Source of the DNA: Adiantum capillus-veneris
Taxonomy: Eukaryota > Streptophyta > Polypodiopsida > Polypodiales > Pteridaceae
Assembly: GCA_014529385.2 (NCBI GenBank)
Contig: CM043942.1
Coordinates: forward strand, 50,044,274 to 50,108,273
Length of the DNA: 64,000 bases
Direction: 5' to 3'
Shown: positions 31,814 through 42,450 of the stretch, in pieces
Layout: the number at the start of each line of letters is the position of its first letter
How positions within the stretch are numbered: the first letter of the stretch is position 1
Made by a program: the position numbers and the translations under genes
The notes under the pieces: model-generated
What the model saw: only the letters and a program-made list of their open reading frames with translations
What the model was told of the DNA's origin: nothing
The model's database searches: none

Positions 31814-32364
31814 AGAGGGTCTTAGAAGATGATGCTTACATAAGAGAACCTTTTCCGGAAGAGGCATTAGAACCACTAGAGTGGACTCAGATATTGGCTA
31901 CTTTGGATGTCTGTGTTAATGAGACCACACCAACAAAATTTTGCGATGAGAATGGGTATGACATATTCCCCTACTACATGCTAAGGGTTATGTGTGAGAC
32001 AGATGAAGAATCTGAGTATGAGTTCGAAACAGGGTTATTAGCTATGGGGATAGCACAAAACCAGATACCTAGCCCGAATACTGGTCATATAGAAATAGGT
32101 GCTCTTTGCGATCAGTGTGCGATAACACACTTGATTACAAACTGTCCAACTCGAATGCATAGTACAAAGGAGGATCCGCAAGTCAACGAAGCAAAGTTGC
32201 AGGAGGAAGGGCTAAGATCCAAAGAAGATGCTTCACGTCCAACGCCTACAAACGAGCAATATGAAGACTTGGAATCAATCAAAGAAGAGGTGCAGCAAGT
32301 GACAAGAAGTTCAGACACTATTGGTGACATTCAACAACTGAAGTCGAGGAAGAAGAGCCTATGA
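31735..32364 (+). pseudogene. Gypsy: fourth zinc knuckle (second module start)
   Basis: Overlaps the protease frame in -1. It contains CDQCAITHLITNC at 32107-32145, nearly the same box as CNECAVTHMILDC at 29932, followed by a short basic/acidic region. With the protease-like domain in the next frame this repeats the knuckle-then-protease order seen upstream, so I read it as a diverged internal duplication. It ends at TGA 32362-32364, four bases after the next frame starts. Confidence 0.65.
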
Positions 32365-33284
32365 CTCTACAGGAACCAAATGCTAATTTTGTCTCTCCAA
32401 AAGACATATCAGAGGAAATGATGGTCAAGCAGGAGCTAGAACACACATATGAACTCAAAAGTGTGAACAATGAAGAAGAAGACGACAAGGAGTCCACACC
32501 AAATATTGCTCAAGTCACTCAAGAGAACATAGGCAATCTAGTACCAAAGAAGATCAACTTTTTGCTAAGTGCACAAGACGGAGTCAAGATGAATTTTATG
32601 GAAGAAATTGATACAAATTCCACGACTAATGTCATGTCATATGGCATGTGGTTACTTCTAGGTAAGACAAAGCTTTATGATATTCAGATAAAGGTAAATC
32701 TCTCACCTGAAGTAGATGTTATAAGTATGGGGATTGCAGAAGCTACTCTCCAACTACTCTCACAGAATGTCAAAGAAAAATTCTTGGTGGTAGATTCTCG
32801 ACAAATGGGAACACATTTGATTTTGTCCAAGCCATGGGCACAAGTCTGTGAAGACGAGCCTGAATCTTCAACAATGGTCATCACGACAAGCTCAACAGAG
32901 GTCAAGCCTACAACAGTTCAAAGATTCTTGGGTATTGAAAAAGGCAAAGCTAAAGTAAGCCCACAGTCTCTAGCCCAGCGAATGCAAATGCAAGACAAAG
33001 CCTCTACATCAAAAGCCAAACCATCAACAAAACAATGGAAACCCAAGCAAAAAGTCTATCAACCGAAGTTTCCATCGCCCAAAAGTCTCCAAAGGAAGTC
33101 AAAACAGGTAAACCAAGTGCTAGTATCCAAGGCACATATTAAATTTAATGATCCAATTTGGATACAATCACAGGAACAACCTCAACAAGCAAAGGTAATA
33201 GGATGGATCACATCAACGAGTCAATTATTGCAGAAGGCTACAGGAAAGGAAATTCATATGTTTGGGTCAACAAGCCCAAGATAA
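32361..33284 (+). pseudogene. Gypsy: degenerate second protease-like domain
   Basis: ATGA overlap with the previous frame. The middle part (about residues 70-165) follows the retropepsin order: MNFMEEIDTNSTTNVMSYGM in the place of the D-T/S-G loop, then IQIKVNLSPEVDVISMGIAE and FLVVDSRQMGTHLILSKPWA in place of ILGRPF. The catalytic DSG triplet is changed to DTNS, so it should be inactive. The C-terminal third is Lys/Ser/Gln-rich (KPSTKQWKPKQKVYQPKFPS). It could have a structural role or simply be decaying. I am fairly sure of the relation, less of any function. Confidence 0.55.
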
Positions 33285-34148
33285 CAGCTTGGCGATTTCC
33301 ATCCCATGACAACCACTCAGTCAAGAATCAACAAAGCCGTCAACGTCAATCACATAACTCAACCAAGAGAAAGGACAGGTACAAAAAGAAAAAGAGAAGG
33401 TCTTCCACTGGACAAACCATTCGACAAGTCTGGGTAATGAAATCAGAATTCTACCAGACTACCCAACAAAGTCAAGTGAAGATCACCTCCAAGCAAGTCC
33501 AAAGATTCATTCCAGTCGTGTTACTCGAAGCACAAGGATTCTATGAGGGTAACTTTCAAATCTGGTTACCCTAAGGTAGTAGCTTATCAAGGAATCACCC
33601 AAGAACAACAAGAAACATCAAGAAATCAAGAGCAGCTACCCGCTACACCCAAGAGTACTACAACCTATAGATGGATCCCTCGTCAATTACTACAAGAGCA
33701 AGGCTTTTACAAAAGTAACAGCCATATTTGGAATTTAAAGACAAGGTACCATCAAGTCAAAGAAGAAACAAGGCAAGTGGCAAAAGAGATCATACCAGGC
33801 CCAAGAACAATGTGGGTTCCAAAATCTGTGATTGAGGCTCAACAGCAAGATAGATACACAACTCCTTTACAACCTCTTAACAACAAAAAGAAAGCAACGG
33901 TAAATGCGGAGGTCACAGTTTTGAAGAACACTATCTGGAAGAAGAAGACTTCATCAACCATTGCTTCAACATCATTACCTGTCTCATCAAGCGACCACAA
34001 TTTGCTACCAAGGAATGAAGAGCAGATATATGCCAATGTATTGGACAACATGGCATCTCAAACAAAAACTAACGAGAAAGGCCTAAACATCAAAAGCATA
34101 TGGAATTGGATTTCAGGCCGCGATCAGGTAAGTCCAAGTCGCCATTAA
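33158..34148 (+). pseudogene. Gypsy: Gln/Lys-rich tail with internal short repeats
   Basis: Two overlapping frames (33158-33574 and 33543-34148) carry low-complexity basic sequence. A short motif recurs: LLEAQGFYEGNFQIWLP near 33520-33573 and LLQEQGFYKSNSHIW at about 33688-33732, and WVPKSVIEAQ follows at 33810. These look like tandem copies of a roughly 60-residue unit. No known domain was recognised. It follows the second protease-like domain and is probably part of the same polyprotein. Confidence 0.5.
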
Positions 34149-35158
34149 ACTTACATGGCATAAGAGTCTAGAGTCGAGCAGCTAAGCCACTAAATGAGCA
34201 AAGTGTCAGACCCAAGCTTCAAGTTAATATTTTTTTGTGGTCTATGAGTCTAGCTAATAGGTATAAGCTCAAGCTGGAGAGTTGAGCATACATAAAGTCA
34301 TGTCGCTCATGCTGGAAGAGGTGAGCATAAGAGTCAAAGTCCATATAATATATAAGGTGGAGAAGGCGGAGTAGTCCAAAAAAGAAAGAAAAAAACACTC
34401 ACGCACTTGACACAGTGAGGAAGAGTGGAGAAACCGCGACAACAAAAACCCTTCTTGTGAGTAGTGAAAGCTTTTGAAGCACTCATGCTATATGTTTTGC
34501 TCGCTACACTAACTCCATGAAGAACCCATCAATACTCTTCTTTCGCACCGCATCTTGTTTAACATGCATAACTCTGTGCAAGCATATAGATGTCCCATCA
34601 TTGGAGATATGCATTAGGCACTCTTTTTTTTTCCTCCCATGCACTTACACAAACAGATGATGATGACCAAGCGGAAACAAGTTTTATAAGCCTTTGCTCA
34701 ACAACAATGACTCTGAATTCAAGCTACTAACACTTATCCATGCATATCAAGCCCATACTAGTAGCCATATGGCCATATGTACTTTAACTCAGCATAACTC
34801 TATAACATCAGAACCTAAGTACATATAGCCTCGCATTTAATTATGACTAAAGACGTTTTTTCCCACTGTGTTTTTTCCCTTTAGTCTTATCCAGGTATCC
34901 AAGACCTTCATTTTGTATATACGCTACATTTTACTTTTACTCTTTTATTTTTTATAACAACAAAAACAAGAAGAACCACGCTATCCCCACACTACTAATT
35001 GCAAATCTACTAACAAGTCAAAAGGGAGAGGCAAAAAAAACAGCTTGACAAAGCTTCAAGTCAACTTACAGGTACGACTGCGAGATAACAACCATAAGAA
35101 AAGCAAACTAGAGCTACAATGACATCGACCTGTTGCACCAACAAGTCGATACAACCTC
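34149..35158. other. Non-coding stretch between the Gypsy polyprotein and the Ulp1-like gene
   Basis: No coding frame seen. It begins after the last polyprotein frame, is AT-rich from 34200, and holds AGAGTCAAAGTCCATATAATATATAAGG (34332-34359), which could serve as a TATA-containing promoter. In an ordinary Gypsy element RT, RNase H and integrase would follow the protease; nothing resembling them is present here. Confidence 0.6.
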
Positions 35159-36334
35159 ATGCAATTCAAGATACAACAACCAATCGGAGCGGGGGAGTTC
35201 CAGGCTTCAGATACACTACAGGTACAACTTCAAGGCAGCTTTAATATCACACAAAGAAACCAATTGCAGAAGAGGTTGCCACAACAACTTCAACCAACAC
35301 CAAGACATCAAGAACTCGTCAAGGCCAGCAAAGACATAGGGTCTTGTCAGGGACGACAAGAATTCGGAGGGAAATTATACCCCCCTGAGCTAGTGCCACA
35401 ACTCACAGTTGTAGATGTCACACATAATGTGAATACAAGGGCAAGGGCAGAGACTGTTGCTCGCCAAACAGAGGACATCAGGGAAGCACAGATTAAGGAG
35501 AAAGCAAAAGTAGCAGTGGAGTCCCAGAGGCAAACAGAATGCAATGTGACCCTGTCCATAGAGGCAAGCAATCAAGAAACTCTACTTTCAATGAAGGATG
35601 GTTTGCTTGCAGAGATACCATTTGTAGATGGAGCCAGAAAGCTAGCTCTGGAAAAAGTGGACATTAATTTATTGCAGAATCCAGATGCTCGGATTTCAGA
35701 CACAATTATCTATGCTTGTCTTAAGTAAGTGTTACTATCTTGCTAGCTTTGAAAACTCAGATAATAGGTTTGCTAACTCAGGTATACTCTCTGCAGCTTG
35801 ATCAAAAGTCAACTCCCACTGCACACCCACACGGAGGTGTTTCTTCTTGATCCACAAATGTCAGTGATTATTAGACAGAAGAACAGTCCATCTGGGTGTT
35901 CAATTCAATAAAAGGAACTCACCCTGAAATTAAGCTGTAAGTGTTATGTATCAGAAAGTGTTTCTTATAGATATCCATGTAAATTTGAAGCCTCAAGCTA
36001 ACATCTTGATACTGCTTTGTGCAGTTGTATAAAGAGGTTGTTGCTTGCCTATGGCAAGCTATGTGGAAGGTATGAACTATACAAGGCCCCAATCAAAGAT
36101 GTACCTGTCCCAAATCAAACAGATGGAAATTCTTGCGGCTGGAGATGTCTTCTCCATGCAGAATATGTCCTGCAAAGCTACTTTGCATTAAAACCTTTCA
36201 TGACTAAGGTAACCATTTGGCAATGCATTCAGTCAGTTTTGGTTTAGTTTATAGAAGAATTATCACCATGTGGTCTTTCAATTTTGCAGAGTGCTTTAAA
36301 AAACTACACATATGATTATTTGCAAAGATACCGG
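35159..36334 (+). pseudogene. Ulp1-like (C48) cysteine peptidase gene piece, spliced
   Basis: Starts at ATG 35159. Exon a runs to 35724 and ends with ARISDTIIYACLN, the family's '..D..I...' entry helix. GT at 35725 and AG at 35796 lead to exon b (35797-35936): LPLHTHTEVFLLDPQ, then after a one-base shift VFNSIKGTHPEIKL. GT at 35937 and AG at 36024 lead to exon c (36025 to about 36207): VPVPNQTDGNSCGWRCLLHA, the glutamine and catalytic cysteine box of Ulp1 peptidases. Exon d (36290-36334) closes the fold. The His-Trp box is absent and the aspartate expected in the YDS-like motif is Asn, so catalysis is doubtful. The family removes SUMO or related modifiers. Plant DNA transposons are known to carry such genes; here it lies inside an LTR element. 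Confidence 0.62.
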
Positions 36335-36952
36335 GTAAGTTTAATACAACACCTGCTTACTATGTCTAGCCCCAGAGAGCCTGAAGATAGCGGCTTGGAT
36401 GACCGCACTATTGATATGACAATACATGACGTGCCACCACGACAAACCCCTGCATCCGATACAGTGGAATCACAACGGGCCGAGGGGGTCATATCAGTAG
36501 AAGATGAAAGAGCCAAGGATGAGGAAAGGTCAAATGAGCATATGGAAGGTGCTAGTGTACAACCAGAGGAGACAATGAAAGAGCCAAGTCAGCCAGTGGA
36601 GGAGCCAAAAGAGCCTATGGATGAAACCCAAGATGAGGAAAGCAGGCCTATGGATGAGCAAAAGGATATGGATGAGGAAAGCAGGCCTAGGGATGAGCAA
36701 ACTGATATGGATGAGGCAAGGATGGATGAGGCAAGGATAGATGATGCAAGCCGGTCAACCGAGGCAGAGGAAAAGATCTTGGAGGAAACCTTGAATGAGG
36801 CAGAAAGAGCCATGGGGGAGACCCCTGATGAAGATGTGAATGATGACTATGAAGATGTGAATAATGAAGCTAAAGCAGAGGAGAGCAACAACGACATCAA
36901 CACTACAGAGACCCAGTATGGACCCTTGCTACCTGTAGATATGGTTGTTCCG
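36335..36952 (+). CDS. Acidic repeat linker between the Ulp1-like and FCP1-like domains
   Basis: The frame of exon d stays open without splicing to a GT donor at 36953. The protein is extremely acidic, with Asp/Glu/Met-rich units repeated in tandem (DEESRPMDEQKDMDEESRPRDEQ, MDEARMDEARIDD). It looks disordered. The donor at 36953 and acceptor at 37024 join it in frame (VVP|RLIILDL) to the phosphatase-like exon, so the Ulp1-like part, the acidic part and the FCP1-like part appear to be one gene. An alternative is retention of a small intron near 36335-36369. Confidence 0.5.
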
Positions 36953-37024
36953 GTAATTTCTATTCAAGTATATAAAAATATGGTCAACTTCTAACTACTT
37001 ATATGTATTTGTCAACCTTTACAG

Positions 37025-37528
37025 AGGTTGATTATCTTGGACCTCAATGAATTGCTGCTGATGCGCGTGCCTCTCGGTGACACAGAACCCTTTGAGGATT
37101 TGCAAACGTTTCGGATGGGAACTTGTCGAGTCGTGGTTCGTCCAGGAACCAAGGAATTTATTCAGTTTCTTCTTCCGCGCTTCAGAGTTGCCATATGGTC
37201 TTCAGTGCAAAGGAAAAACTTGTCGCCACTAGTTACAATAGTTTGCAGTGTATGCGGCGCTCACACGTCAGATTTTGCCTTTTTGTATGATCAAAGAAAA
37301 TGCGTTACCGTCGAGGGCCACTACCACCCTAAAAAACCACACTTACCTCTTTTGTACAAACCGTTTAGCTAAATCGGTGTACCCTTTGATGCAACTAATA
37401 CACTACTGATTGATGATACTCCTGAAAAGGGAGAACTAAATCCGCCGGGAACAACTATCTCTCCACCTTCTTTCGAGGGGCATTCCTTCGATTTTTACCT
37501 TGAAGACATTCTGATTCCATACTTATAG
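37025..37528 (+). pseudogene. FCP1/NLI-interacting-factor-like phosphatase domain
   Basis: The exon begins with RLIILDLNELLLMRVPLG, the first HAD motif in the plant NIF-like form: the second catalytic Asp of DxD is Asn. Then come VVVRPGTKEFIQFLLPRFRV and AIWSSVQRKNLSPLV (second motif with Ser), FAFLYDQRKCVTVEG, an in-frame TAA at 37370-37372, and after it NTLLIDDTPEKGELNPPGT with the final DD motif, ending FYLEDILIPYL at TAG 37526-37528. Family members dephosphorylate the RNA polymerase II tail or other proteins in the nucleus; the D-to-N form is common among plant relatives and may be non-catalytic. The TAA cuts the domain. It follows the acidic linker in frame. Confidence 0.68.
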
Positions 37529-37618
37529 AAATTGTATCTCAGTCCATTGTTCACGGACGAGTTTGTACTTTATAATGAATTAAGATGACTCTTCTATCAT
37601 GTCTTTGTCTTGTCTAAC
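37529..37618. other. 3' flank of the captured gene
   Basis: Short AT-rich stretch with AATGAATTAAGATG. It ends where the LINE's (AG)n tail begins. No feature seen. Confidence 0.4.

Positions 37619-37665
<47 letters not shown>
37619..37665. repeat. (AG)n microsatellite at the LINE 3' end
   Basis: About 47 bp of uninterrupted repeat. On the LINE strand it is (TC)n, in the position where a poly-A tail would be expected. Confidence 0.93.
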
Positions 37666-37669
<4 letters not shown>

Positions 37670-37701
37670 TTTTATTATCGTCCTCGGAGGTCAAATATGA
37701 C

Positions 37702-40020
37702 CTATGGGACCAAAGTTACATGTGATCTAGTATGTGTATGGCTGATAAGTGACTCTCGATGCTCCAAAATTGTAGTGATGAGAGTCACAATGGAGAGCCC
37801 ACACTTTGGCTGGGAGAGGAAAGTGTGTAGGTTTAAGTTATGGCTGAAAATGTGAGAGAAGCAAATTCGGATGTGATCAAAAGCTGAGCACTCTAGTAGT
37901 GTGTGGTACTCAGACTCTCGAACTTGCAGTGAGCATAATGTGCACAATCGATTTGACTCTTCTCCATTGCCCCAACGCCCTATCTCGCGTCGAAGGAAAT
38001 GGGAGCTAAGACGAATTTCTGCGATAGTGCGTATCGCGGACAAGGGAATAGGCTCAAGCATGTAAGTGTGAGTATGGTTTCCTCTCTCAGCAAAGAACAT
38101 GGTTTTGTAGTTGGGGGCAATATAGGTGGTGTAATGTATGAAGCGTGACCCACCGGATTTCTCCCAAGCCGTAATACATTGGCGTTGTAGAAAAGCTTCA
38201 TTCACTTGAGAGTCAATTGAAGCATCATGTAGCAAGTGTAATGCATCCCATCTCCCAAACCACTTCTTTATGTCTTGCATCCATCCCGTGCTCAAGATCT
38301 TGCTTTTATGCGTCTTTTGAACTTTTTTGCTTGCTTCCCATGCAATTGTAGGAAGTCGATGTGAGGGATTTGGACGCATCTTTATCATGTACTCCACAAC
38401 CCTTTCCATGCCCATAACCTCAATTGGAAGAGATCCCGACTCAAGAAGTAGGAGCATATATGGTGTTTGTGTCTTAACTTGGAGAAAGTTTGTAAGAAAA
38501 CGCTTTTGGACATTCTCAAACTCTTTCCAAGTAGACTTTGAGATGCTCCCGCCCCACACTTCAACTCCATAAAGAAGAACCGGTGTCACCAATGCATCAA
38601 AAAGATACTTCTTGAGAACCCAACACTTGATGTTTCCCACATTACACATGTTCTCAAATGCATAATCTGCTCTCTTTCCCGCTTCCACACGACGCATAGC
38701 ACATTCATGCCACTTGTGATTGGATGGACCCTCAAGGCCAAGGTACTTAACGCTCTCAACAACTTCAAGTGTCTCGTTGTTGTACACAATGCATGGCTTC
38801 TCCTTATGGTTGGTTTTCACAAGCATAACCTTTGTTTTGGATTCATTTACAATCAGCCCACTATGCAAGCAAAAGTTCTCAAGGACAACCATAAGCTTTT
38901 TTGCATCTTCTAAAGTGTGTGCTAGAAGCACTACATCATCCGCATACAACAAAAGTATGATTACCGCATTGCAAATAGTGACCTCTTCAATGCCTTCTTC
39001 TTGTATAAAGTCAAGTACCATTTGTTCCAATTGATCGATGCATAGACCAAAGAGAGTTGGTGACAATGGACATCCTTGTTTAACCCCAATAGTGCTTACA
39101 AAAATTTCTGAAATTTCTCTTCCCATGCGCAATTGACAAATCACCTTCTCATAGATTTGAGAAATCGCAAGCATAAACTCACTTGGCACTTGGAGTTCTT
39201 CCATCCTTCTCCACAAATTGTTACGTGGAATCATATCAAAGGCTTTCTTAAAGTCCACAAAACAACAATACAATCGCTTGCCTTTCAACCTACTTTCCTC
39301 CATGAGAACACAAAGAGTGACAAGATGATCAATGGTGCTATGGCATGGATGAAAACCCGCTTGTCCCTTTGCACGCTTGTCATTCTCTTCAGCCCAATCA
39401 CTCAATTTCATCTCCATTATGCACCCAAACAACTTTGCCATAAGAGACCCAATCATTATAGTCCGGTAGTTGCTTACATTCTTTACATCCCCTCCTTTAT
39501 GCAAAGGCTTAACCCAATTAGTACACCAATCATAAGGCATACCATGTTGAAGTGCAAGGTTGAACATATCACACATCCACTTATGGGTAAAATCTCCCGT
39601 CCATTTGATCATCTCCGGCTTGATACCTTGAAGATCTCCTGCTTTGCGAGTGGCCAACTTTTCAAGCCCACCACATACATCCTCAATAGTAAAAAAATAC
39701 GGCATACATGGGAGTGAACCATAAAATGGTATTTTTTCAGTATTTGCTTGCTCATATAATTGCCTACAATGTGTGTACATATCCACTAGACTCAAGTTAC
39801 CAAAATTCTCAACCCGCTTGCCTCTCAAGTTTCTCCAAAATCTTTCACATGCATGTGCCTTTTCTTGGACTTGAAATTCTTGTTGCTTTACTTCCCATCT
39901 TCTTCTCTTCTTTTGAATCAATGCCTTGTATGTATGCAAATGACTTTGATAGTTGTCTTTGTCCATAGTTGCATCAAGCTTTATCAAGGACTTTTGAGCA
40001 TCTTGACATTCTTTATCAAA
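37702..40020 (-). pseudogene. LINE ORF2, reverse transcriptase and C-terminal zinc box
   Basis: Open from just after the TGA at 40018-40020 to 37702 (about 772 codons). Visible motifs in order: RKAGDLQGIKPEMIKWTGDF, WVKPLHKGGDVKNVSNYRTI, RLYCCFVDFKKAFDMIPR (first catalytic Asp), IGVKQGCPLSPTLFGLCID, ILLLYADDVVLLAHTLEDAK (catalytic ADD) and VKYLGLEGP. Near the C-terminus CTLCSLQVRESEYHTLLEC is the zf-RVT-type CCHC box. The domain order and lengths match plant L1 ORF2. All catalytic residues are kept. It copies element RNA at the nick made by the endonuclease. Confidence 0.93.
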
Positions 40021-41094
40021 TCACCTTTTGCGTGATCTATCTTTGTTGATACCATGGAGATGCTTTATGGCAAAGCATTCTTCCGCACAAGAACAAATAG
40101 CTTTCTTGAAAGCTTCCCATTTAGTTTCCAATGGTGCATCACATTGAAGCTTTGTCATCCATAATTTTTGCTCAACCATTGCAATGTACATTGGTGCCCG
40201 TTTGAAATCCATACATAGTGATAACTTCTCTTTCCTTTGGCTGAGATTATCATGCTTAGTTGCTTCTCCACATGAAAGGTCAATACATAAGGTGCGATGG
40301 TCGGATTCCGGGGTCCATTGACCAAACATAAAATTGTTTATGCGATACATGATGGCTTCAGAGAGTAGCATATAGTCAATCACACTATCCCCATTATGTC
40401 TCCTACATGTAAATCCATTGGTTCCACTCCACAAAGATACACCATTGGCAATGAGCATACCCGTGCTATTACACATGTGTAAAAGTAACTTTCCATAGTG
40501 ATCCGGCTCTTTCTCATCCATTGAAGTACGATCATACAAGTGAACTTCCTCCAACTCCCTTGAAATGTATGGCATATCAAATTGTTGAGTATCATGTTGC
40601 AATGTTTTTGTGCGAGCATTCATATCCCCAAATACAATAACATCACCTTCACCTTTGAAATAAGCACTGTCCTCCTCCAAATCAGAAAATGGTTGATCTC
40701 TATCCATGCAAGCATAAAAGGGAGAATCATGATGAGGAATGTAGCAACCGGCTACAAAAATGGGTGCTCTTTTTGGTGTCATAATTTTCAGCCATACATA
40801 ACGTTTGTACTTGTCATCTTTCACAATTGATACAAAATCTTCCAATCCTTTCTTAACCATACATGCTAACCCTCCTTGTCCTCTTCGTTGCTTGAGATTC
40901 TTTGACCACATCAATGAATGTACATTGTAATCCTCCAAGCCGTTAATCCTTTGTGTATCATGCTCCCAAGTTTCAACAAGAAGTACAACATCGGCTTTGC
41001 TTGTTAGTTCATCAATGCCAACCCCCACATTCCATGGGTATCCATTACAATTCCAAAAGCATATTTTCAATTGTAACTCGGTCTCATAGGTCAC
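40021..41094 (-). pseudogene. LINE ORF2, apurinic-type endonuclease domain
   Basis: Starts at ATG 41094, six bases after the ORF1 stop. It shows the exonuclease/endonuclease/phosphatase fold: LKICFWNCNGYPWN (Asn), DVVLLVETWEHD (catalytic Glu), VAGCYIPHH, VIVFGDMNARTKTL (Asp and Asn), CRRHNGDSVIDYMLLS (Asp) and WTPESDHRTLCIDL (SDH with catalytic His). The frame stops at TGA 40018-40020 after DRSRKR and resumes directly as FDKECQDAQKSL, so one codon separates the two halves of ORF2. The endonuclease nicks the target DNA. Confidence 0.93.
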
Positions 41095-41100
41095 GCATCC

Positions 41101-42051
41101 CTATTTGCTTGAGAGACTTGCCTCCTCCTTGGGCACATTTTCTTCATGAGAGATCTCCTTTTTTTTATTATTCTTTTCCTCATATGCCTTGCGACGCATA
41201 TTTTGTTGCTTAATAGTGCGATATTCACATACAAAACATTTTGTATCCCTCAAATAGATCCAACTATTATCAAGGATAATCTTTCGCTTGGTCTCATCCG
41301 GCATGGTGCATACAATTGGCCGTTCTCTCGAGCGAGGAGCTCCTTGCTTCCCCACTCTATGTGCTCCATAGACCATAACTCCGGACATACCAAAATGGGT
41401 TTTGAAGAAGTCTTCAATAACAATGGCAAGAGAAGGAGGTGTCTCTAAATTCTCTTTGGGAATTCCACGAATAACAATGTTCTTGGAACGTCGCTCCCGT
41501 TCCTTCAACTCTTCCACATCCACATTCTCAACATTCTTTGTTTGAACCATAGCTTGCATGAGTGAGGAATTAGAAACCACATTGCTACCACATACATCAG
41601 CCCAAGACTTGTTTGTGCATACATTTTTCATGTCGCATACATCCCGGCTCATAGTGTCAAATTTCTCCTCTTTCAATACATGGTCATGCTCTACTTTGCT
41701 CATCCACTCCTTCAAAGCATTCAAGTCCACAAGAGAGCGTTTACATTCCTTAACTTCCTCTTCAAGTTGCATCAAACGTGTTGTTTGCATCTCAAGTGTC
41801 CTCTTGAGATTCTCATTCTCAACCACAAGTACCCTTAGTGTGCCATTCTCCATTGCAAGTGCTCGTAAGTCTTCACCTTGTTTGTTTACGATCTCTTGCA
41901 ATGTTACCAAGTACGCCATGATCATGGTTTCCGATGTCGCTGGTTGGGTGGTTGTGTTGCTATCTCCACACTTAGGAGATTTTGGATCATTTTCCACAAT
42001 GGTTGTGGACCTTGTTGAAGAAGAAGAACCCTTGCGAGTGCCGGAAGACAT
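41101..42051 (-). CDS. LINE ORF1 (coiled coil and RRM-like RNA-binding protein)
   Basis: Complete 316-codon frame starting at ATG 42051. The N-terminus is Ser/Thr-rich; residues ~45-110 form a coiled coil (LRVLVVENENLKRTLEMQTT, RLMQLEEEVKECKRSL). From about residue 185 it has the L1 ORF1 RNA-binding pattern: ERRSKNIVIRGIPKENLETP, HFGMSGVMVYGAHRVGK, RPIVCTMPDETKRKIILDNS. The C-terminus is Lys/Glu-rich. ORF1 proteins trimerise through the coiled coil and coat the element RNA. No break was seen. Confidence 0.85.
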   Translation of the reverse strand: MSSGTRKGSSSSTRSTTIVENDPKSPKCGDSNTTTQPATSETMIMAYLVTLQEIVNKQGEDLRALAMENGTLRVLVVENENLKRTLEMQTTRLMQLEEEVKECKRSLVDLNALKEWMSKVEHDHVLKEEKFDTMSRDVCDMKNVCTNKSWADVCGSNVVSNSSLMQAMVQTKNVENVDVEELKERERRSKNIVIRGIPKENLETPPSLAIVIEDFFKTHFGMSGVMVYGAHRVGKQGAPRSRERPIVCTMPDETKRKIILDNSWIYLRDTKCFVCEYRTIKQQNMRRKAYEEKNNKKKEISHEENVPKEEASLSSK

Positions 42052-42280
42052 TGTATGTAAAATAGGAGATGAGAATCAATTTTTTTGAACCTGTTCACTT
42101 CGGAAATGCTGCTACAGAAACGCCTTCCATAACTATGAAATTTTTTGTCTTAACATCAATGCGTAGAGGATTTTGTGCTCTTCAATTGAGGCTATAGATC
42201 ACCCAAATCGGAGTTCAGATGAAGAAGTTATGATCAAAAGAGTGCGCTGCTGTCTACTAGGTCAAAAAACGCCTACGTTT

Positions 42281-42331
<51 letters not shown>

Positions 42332-42450
42332 ACATGGTAAAGAAATGTATTTCAAGCACACTTATTCATAGGGCACAATTGACAAATGAGCTCAAAAAAC
42401 TTCATGTGTTGAAAGTCATTTGTATACACTTGGATTCACAAGAATATCTG
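42052..42450. other. LINE 5' leader and adjacent flank
   Basis: No gene. It contains CAAAAAACGCCTACGTTTTTTG, an inverted repeat just before the (AG)n run at 42283-42327. The LINE start is placed near that run. The flank to 42450 belongs to the Gypsy interior. Confidence 0.5.

Larger units (their letters stand above)
37619..42330 (-). mobile_element. Nearly intact LINE (L1-like) retrotransposon inserted in the Gypsy element
   Basis: On the - strand: a 5' leader beginning near an (AG)n run (42283-42327), ORF1 (42051-41101), ORF2 (41094-37702) and a short 3' region ending in a (TC)n tail (complement of 37619-37665). ORF1 and ORF2 are six bases apart. ORF2 holds endonuclease and reverse transcriptase and a C-terminal zinc box; only one in-frame stop (TGA, 40018-40020) breaks it. 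No poly-A tail was seen. I could not find a clear target duplication, so the exact ends are approximate. Confidence 0.85.

Noticed and set aside
37610-37855. Arg/Glu repeat peptide starting in the (AG)n run
   Set aside because: It is a translation of the microsatellite and the antisense of LINE ORF2.
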